NCBI RefSeq assembly: GCF_000275845.1
Contig: NW_006766950.1
Location: 84,534 to 148,533, forward strand
DNA: 64,000 nucleotides
Origin: Dichomitus squalens LYAD-421 SS1
Taxonomy: Eukaryota; Basidiomycota; Agaricomycetes; Polyporales; Polyporaceae
Direction: 5' to 3'
Shown: piece by piece, positions 60,174-64,000 of the stretch
Layout of the letters: every line of letters begins with the position of its first letter
How positions within the stretch are numbered: the first letter of the stretch is position 1
Made by a program: the position numbers and the translations under genes
The notes under the pieces: model-generated
The model's input: only the letters and a program-made list of their open reading frames with translations
Told to the model about the DNA's origin: nothing
The model's database searches: none

Positions 60174-62201
60174 TGCGGCGAAGAGTGCAAGCTCAACTAG
60201 GATGCACGTCCACTCCCTTTATCCCAACCTTCGCTCCTGGGGATTGAACCTACGCAAGGCTTCGGCGGGCCATATCTCGTCAAGAAGTATCCGAGCATGG
60301 AAACCGGATATAGCGGTGTTCAGTGGCCACCTTCCGTCAAATGTTCCCAGAAGATGAATCAGAGACGCCAAAAGACAAGGACGTGCCCGCAGAAGAGAAA
60401 ATAGACGACCTAGTGTCCACGATACGGGAAGAGATATAGCCACACGGAAAAAGTCTGTTAGCGCAGGCACTCCGAACCTGACCACTAGGTGCCCGAGGTT
60501 CGACATGCGGACTGCGTGAGTTCTACGCCGGATTCGCCGCACGTCCGACAAGTTCTATTCCCACCCCCACTTCGCTCGCGCGGCTAGACTTTGAGACTGT
60601 GTGAAAGTGGACATGCCCAGAAGACTTACAGACGCACAGTCCGGAGCGACCAACATCCTGAACCACCGGGATCCGGGCTTCCGTCCGAGGGCCTCCGGAC
60701 TCAGACGGAAGCTGGCGGATGTATACATTGATTGCTGTTCGGGGGCACGCAGTCCGAGGCACCTTGTTGCATGGCTTAGAGATCAATGCCCCAAGCGTGC
60801 CGCAGAATGCAGAAGCCCAGCGAGCTGGATGGTCGTCTGGTAGCTGCATTTGATTAGTGACCGTGGCATCTCTTGGACACAAGCCACCACCACTCAACAT
60901 GGGATATGAGTTCGCTTCCGGATCATCACCGGTGAATTGGTGCTTGCGACCAGGGTGGAAATACTGAGCCTCGCTCACAGGTGTTCTACAAGCGATGAGA
61001 CCTGGGGAGTTACTGTGCAGCGCCAAGGATCAACACGTGCACGAATTCTAAAGAAAAAGACAAGAGCAAGAGATCAGATGAAGCACTGAAGGACGCGAAC
61101 GGTGATTCACCGGTGAAGGGAAGCACGGGTAAACTTGTGCTTCAAGTCAGGGCATGACAGCGCAAGAAGTCAAGAGGTTGAGAAAGACGCACAAAGGCCA
61201 TGCACTCGACAGGATGAAACACTCAGTGGTAGGATGCTACTTGCCGCTCATCTAGACATCACCACGGCTCATAACCGCTTGCCCCGATGCTTTGAGTGTC
61301 TTTCTGACTGTATAATCATAGAGCCGCTACAACTTGGACAAGCAGCGCATGATCCGCGACGATGACTGTCGTCACGACTCACCGTCCGGGTATGCACGGC
61401 GGAACATCTTCAGCGAGTGGGGAGGGCCAACATTGCTGTCAAGTTCTCTTCAGCCAAGGGAAACAGACAAGATGGCACAGCAGTATCCAGATCGAAGCCG
61501 TGTATCAAAATTCGGGTTTTCGGTGTGAGAGTGCCAGTCGAGGCCTAGGTAGTAGGGAGCTGCAGGTAAGTACGACGCAGTTGGATTTGGCGCCACTAAG
61601 CCGGGAAACTGGCGCTCAGCGCTCAGCGCTGGCCCCGTCCGATGGACGGGATCACAGGAACTCTCCAGCCCATGCATGCCCATCACGAAGAATTGAGCCA
61701 GCATCTCCGGAAGAAAGGATTGCGAAGTGTGCGAGACTCCTGGGAGGATCATAGCGTGGCACGAGGTACAAACGGTCAGAGATAGGGATTGTCTCGTAAT
61801 AGGGCTCATCGGAGACGTCAGCCATCCTGAGCCCCCGACGATCCACTTTTTCTGTTCAACTTATTATGAATTTGGGCATTTGACAGCCGTGATAACGCTC
61901 TATGGAGCCAATTCTAGGGATCTTGTACTTGAGTTTCTTCAGCAACTTGAAAGCCGTTATACAGAGGACCTGAATGAGCGGTGCCTTCTTACCAGTCTCG
62001 TCTGTCAATCCACAGATAAGGTAGACCCTGACCACTATGTTATAAGAGTACAACGCGGACGGTCCGGTGTCCAAAATATGAGAACCAATAAAGTATCGAC
62101 GCGACATATTCCCACACAATTCCGCTAAGGCTTGTCCAGACGCGAGTCGCGTAATGCAGTACTCATGGATGAGCATCAACAGTCTCCGAGTCAACTCCGG
62201 T
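60174..62201. other. Spacer between array copies C and E, possible remnant
   Basis: Two kilobases with several short minus-strand frames, none showing the TLPDE, KYSP or VRTxAxW blocks. A strongly decayed copy is possible but not demonstrable by eye. Confidence 0.3.
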
Positions 62202-64000
62202 TCATTGGTCTTCGTGATTTCTGAGGTATCTATCCTCCTCGGGAAAGGGACAGGATTGGGCGGCCAGGTCCCATGCTCTTGACTGCTCCAGACTGGTCCC
62301 GCCACGACGTCGTACAGCGACAAATTTGCGGATGTTCAGTAACACCCTCGTGCACACAGTGCTATGCATAACGCGGAGAGGCCTACCATACAGCCCTGTG
62401 TCAATTTTCCATTCCTTCCTATGGGCGGTCCATCGAGCGACTCACATCATCAAGGATGTGGATAATTCCATCTGAAGACGATGGACGAATCATGCGAGGT
62501 TTGTCGACGCGTGTGGAAGCGGCTGACTCACTGGTGCGAGGACTGTAAGCAGTAGGTTGGCAATCCAGACCGCTGCAGTCCAGACACGATATGAGATACC
62601 AGCGCATGCCCAAGGTAGTATGCGAGGAGTCCACCTTTCACGAGCAGGTAGGCCAAAGCTCCTGTACGTACGCGTGATTATTGACACAGGATCGATCGCG
62701 CCTATCAAAGTGAAAGTATTCTCACCGTCATGGTACATCACCGTTAGCAAATTACTGCGGGTCGCACCTGGAACTAAACAATACTGTAAGCCACGGAGGA
62801 GCGCCTGGGTCCTTACCGATATACGCGTACTAGCCAGCCGTTCCTGGTACCACTTCATAAATGTCAACGTGAAGATCGCTGATCATGTATAAGATTCATA
62901 AGCTGCTGTGGGCGGATACCGCCTGAGGAGAGAAGGCTTGATGCTCACCGATCTCGCCAAGGCACATGCCCACAAACGCAGGCCAGACCTCGGTATCGGC
63001 AGCAATGCATCCTGTCATGCGCATCATACTCTCCGGAGGGACTTGCGTCGCACGTGTGTAAGCATATGATGACCGTGGAGACAGAAGAAACTTCACATTG
63101 TACGTGGGCGCTCGATGTGTATACAACATAAAAGCAAAAGAGCTGCGTTGTGTTCAGAGAGGCCCAGAAAACGGAAACCATATCAATCACGAAAATCGAG
63201 GCGACACCCCCGCCCAACAGCCAGATGACGTACTTGCTCCACCCCCAGATGGCTCCTGTTCTAACAAGTAGGATGGCTAGGGAATGCCGCGATGGTTCGA
63301 GTTGAAAGTGTAACACGTCGTTGGTTCTCACCTTCGGAGCATAGCGTGCCGGCGAGGTATGTCCCTGTTCGAATATCATGACCTGTGACAGAACATACGC
63401 GAGCATCGCACTTACACGACAACACGTCCCAGCGTATCAAACATAGCTGTGAAGTAGTAGTGAGTGACGAGGTAGCTGTCGAGACGCATAATCACAACTG
63501 AGTTGTAGATTGCTTGTAACGTCGAAAGCCACTGATCGCCGTATATCAACAGTATTCCAGGCTGTTCTCCCTATGCTGGACGTACTTATCTGATCGATTA
63601 TCTCTTCTGCAAACGGGAAAGTATTGGTTGAGAAAGAAAAGGAGGTTGAGGGCACTGCGTTCGGAAGCCCACACGAGAGCGACCTGTCCGGATTCCAATC
63701 AGTCCAGAGTAGCAAAATCCCTCATCAGAAGCTGCCTTACTTCTTCGGGGAGCGTAGAGAAGGCCTCCAAATCCTTGCGCGAGATGAGAATATGGGGGAG
63801 GCCGGTCAAAGAGACGTCCTCACCAAGAGAGTTGCCGAGGCGGCTTGAAAGAACCGGGTTGGCGAGTCCCTCATCTGAGGAGAATGTAAAGGCTTGCAAC
63901 GCACCTTCAAAGTACTGGAAGCATTGTCGTAAGCACAGCTCAGAGATAGAGGCAAAGAAAAGCACCTTGTTGACTCTCACCAGGTAGAAGCCCCTGTCTC
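62202..64000 (-). CDS. DUF6533-type multi-span membrane protein, array copy E (5' end beyond window)
   Basis: Reading in from the right edge, the first visible segment DRGFYLVRVNK matches GDSGLYLLRATK of copy C, so only the first ~20 residues are missing. Then come DLEAFSTLPEE, a GT-AG intron, VALVWASERSALNLLFFLN and QYFPFAEEIIDQ, then SLAILLVRTGAIWGWSKYVIWLLGGG (about 63210-63285). The C-terminal exon RPLRVMHSTVCTRVLLNIRKF ends at the TGA with complement 62202-62204. It is the third clear member of the array and the most diverged at its loops. Exon borders in the centre are unresolved. Confidence 0.6.

Noticed and set aside
60174..62201. A fourth DUF6533 copy between copies C and E
   Set aside because: None of the diagnostic blocks could be found in any minus-strand frame, so it is listed only as spacer.

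Overview
The window is eukaryotic, from a filamentous basidiomycete, most likely a wood-decaying Agaricomycete (a polypore-like white-rot fungus). The reasons are the many short introns (about 50-75 nt) in almost every gene, a class II manganese peroxidase with seven introns, a HET-domain protein, basidiomycete-type DUF6533 membrane proteins, and a SLMAP/PRO45-type FHA protein. No prokaryotic gene, CRISPR array, rRNA or convincing tRNA was seen. All exon coordinates were read by eye from splice consensus and reading-frame continuity, so individual boundaries may be off.

Layout. Positions 1-451 hold the 5' end of an unrecognised minus-strand gene. Positions 452-4727 are repeat-rich: a 246-bp MITE-like element with perfect 26-bp inverted ends, and a 1.2-kb element with ~90-bp inverted ends whose centre is an N gap. 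Positions 4728-6646 encode a Mep2/AmtB-type ammonium transporter. Positions 8495-10096 (minus) encode a manganese peroxidase with an Asp7 tail. Positions 12632-13744 (minus) encode a coiled-coil protein. Positions 14.7-19.3 kb are a segmental duplication carrying two secreted DUF5648-repeat proteins. Positions 19847-21662 (minus) encode a HET-domain protein. Positions 22850-25273 encode an amino-acid/GABA-type permease, and 25575-27903 (minus) a glutamine-synthetase-like enzyme whose 3' end converges on it. Positions 30964-32573 encode an F-box-like protein with an apparent one-base frameshift. Positions 37431-40175 encode a tail-anchored FHA protein.

Positions 40.2-48 kb are gene-poor and hold a probable transposon cluster and a gap that looks like an assembly artefact. 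Positions 48.0-50.2 kb (minus) hold a Par32-like GRGG-repeat protein and two small uncertain ORFs. Positions 51987-54283 encode a catalase in which the distal Asn appears to be replaced by Leu. Positions 55.3-64 kb (minus) carry a tandem array of DUF6533 membrane-protein genes, the last running off the window.

Functional themes. Nitrogen handling recurs: ammonium transporter, amino-acid permease, GS-like enzyme and a Par32-like protein (yeast Par32 restrains ammonium transporters). GATA motifs lie upstream of both transporters. Oxidative metabolism is represented by the manganese peroxidase (H2O2-consuming, secreted) and the catalase-family protein. Non-self recognition and surface biology are represented by the HET protein, the secreted DUF5648 pair and the DUF6533 array. 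These links are inferences from family knowledge; the genes are not an operon.
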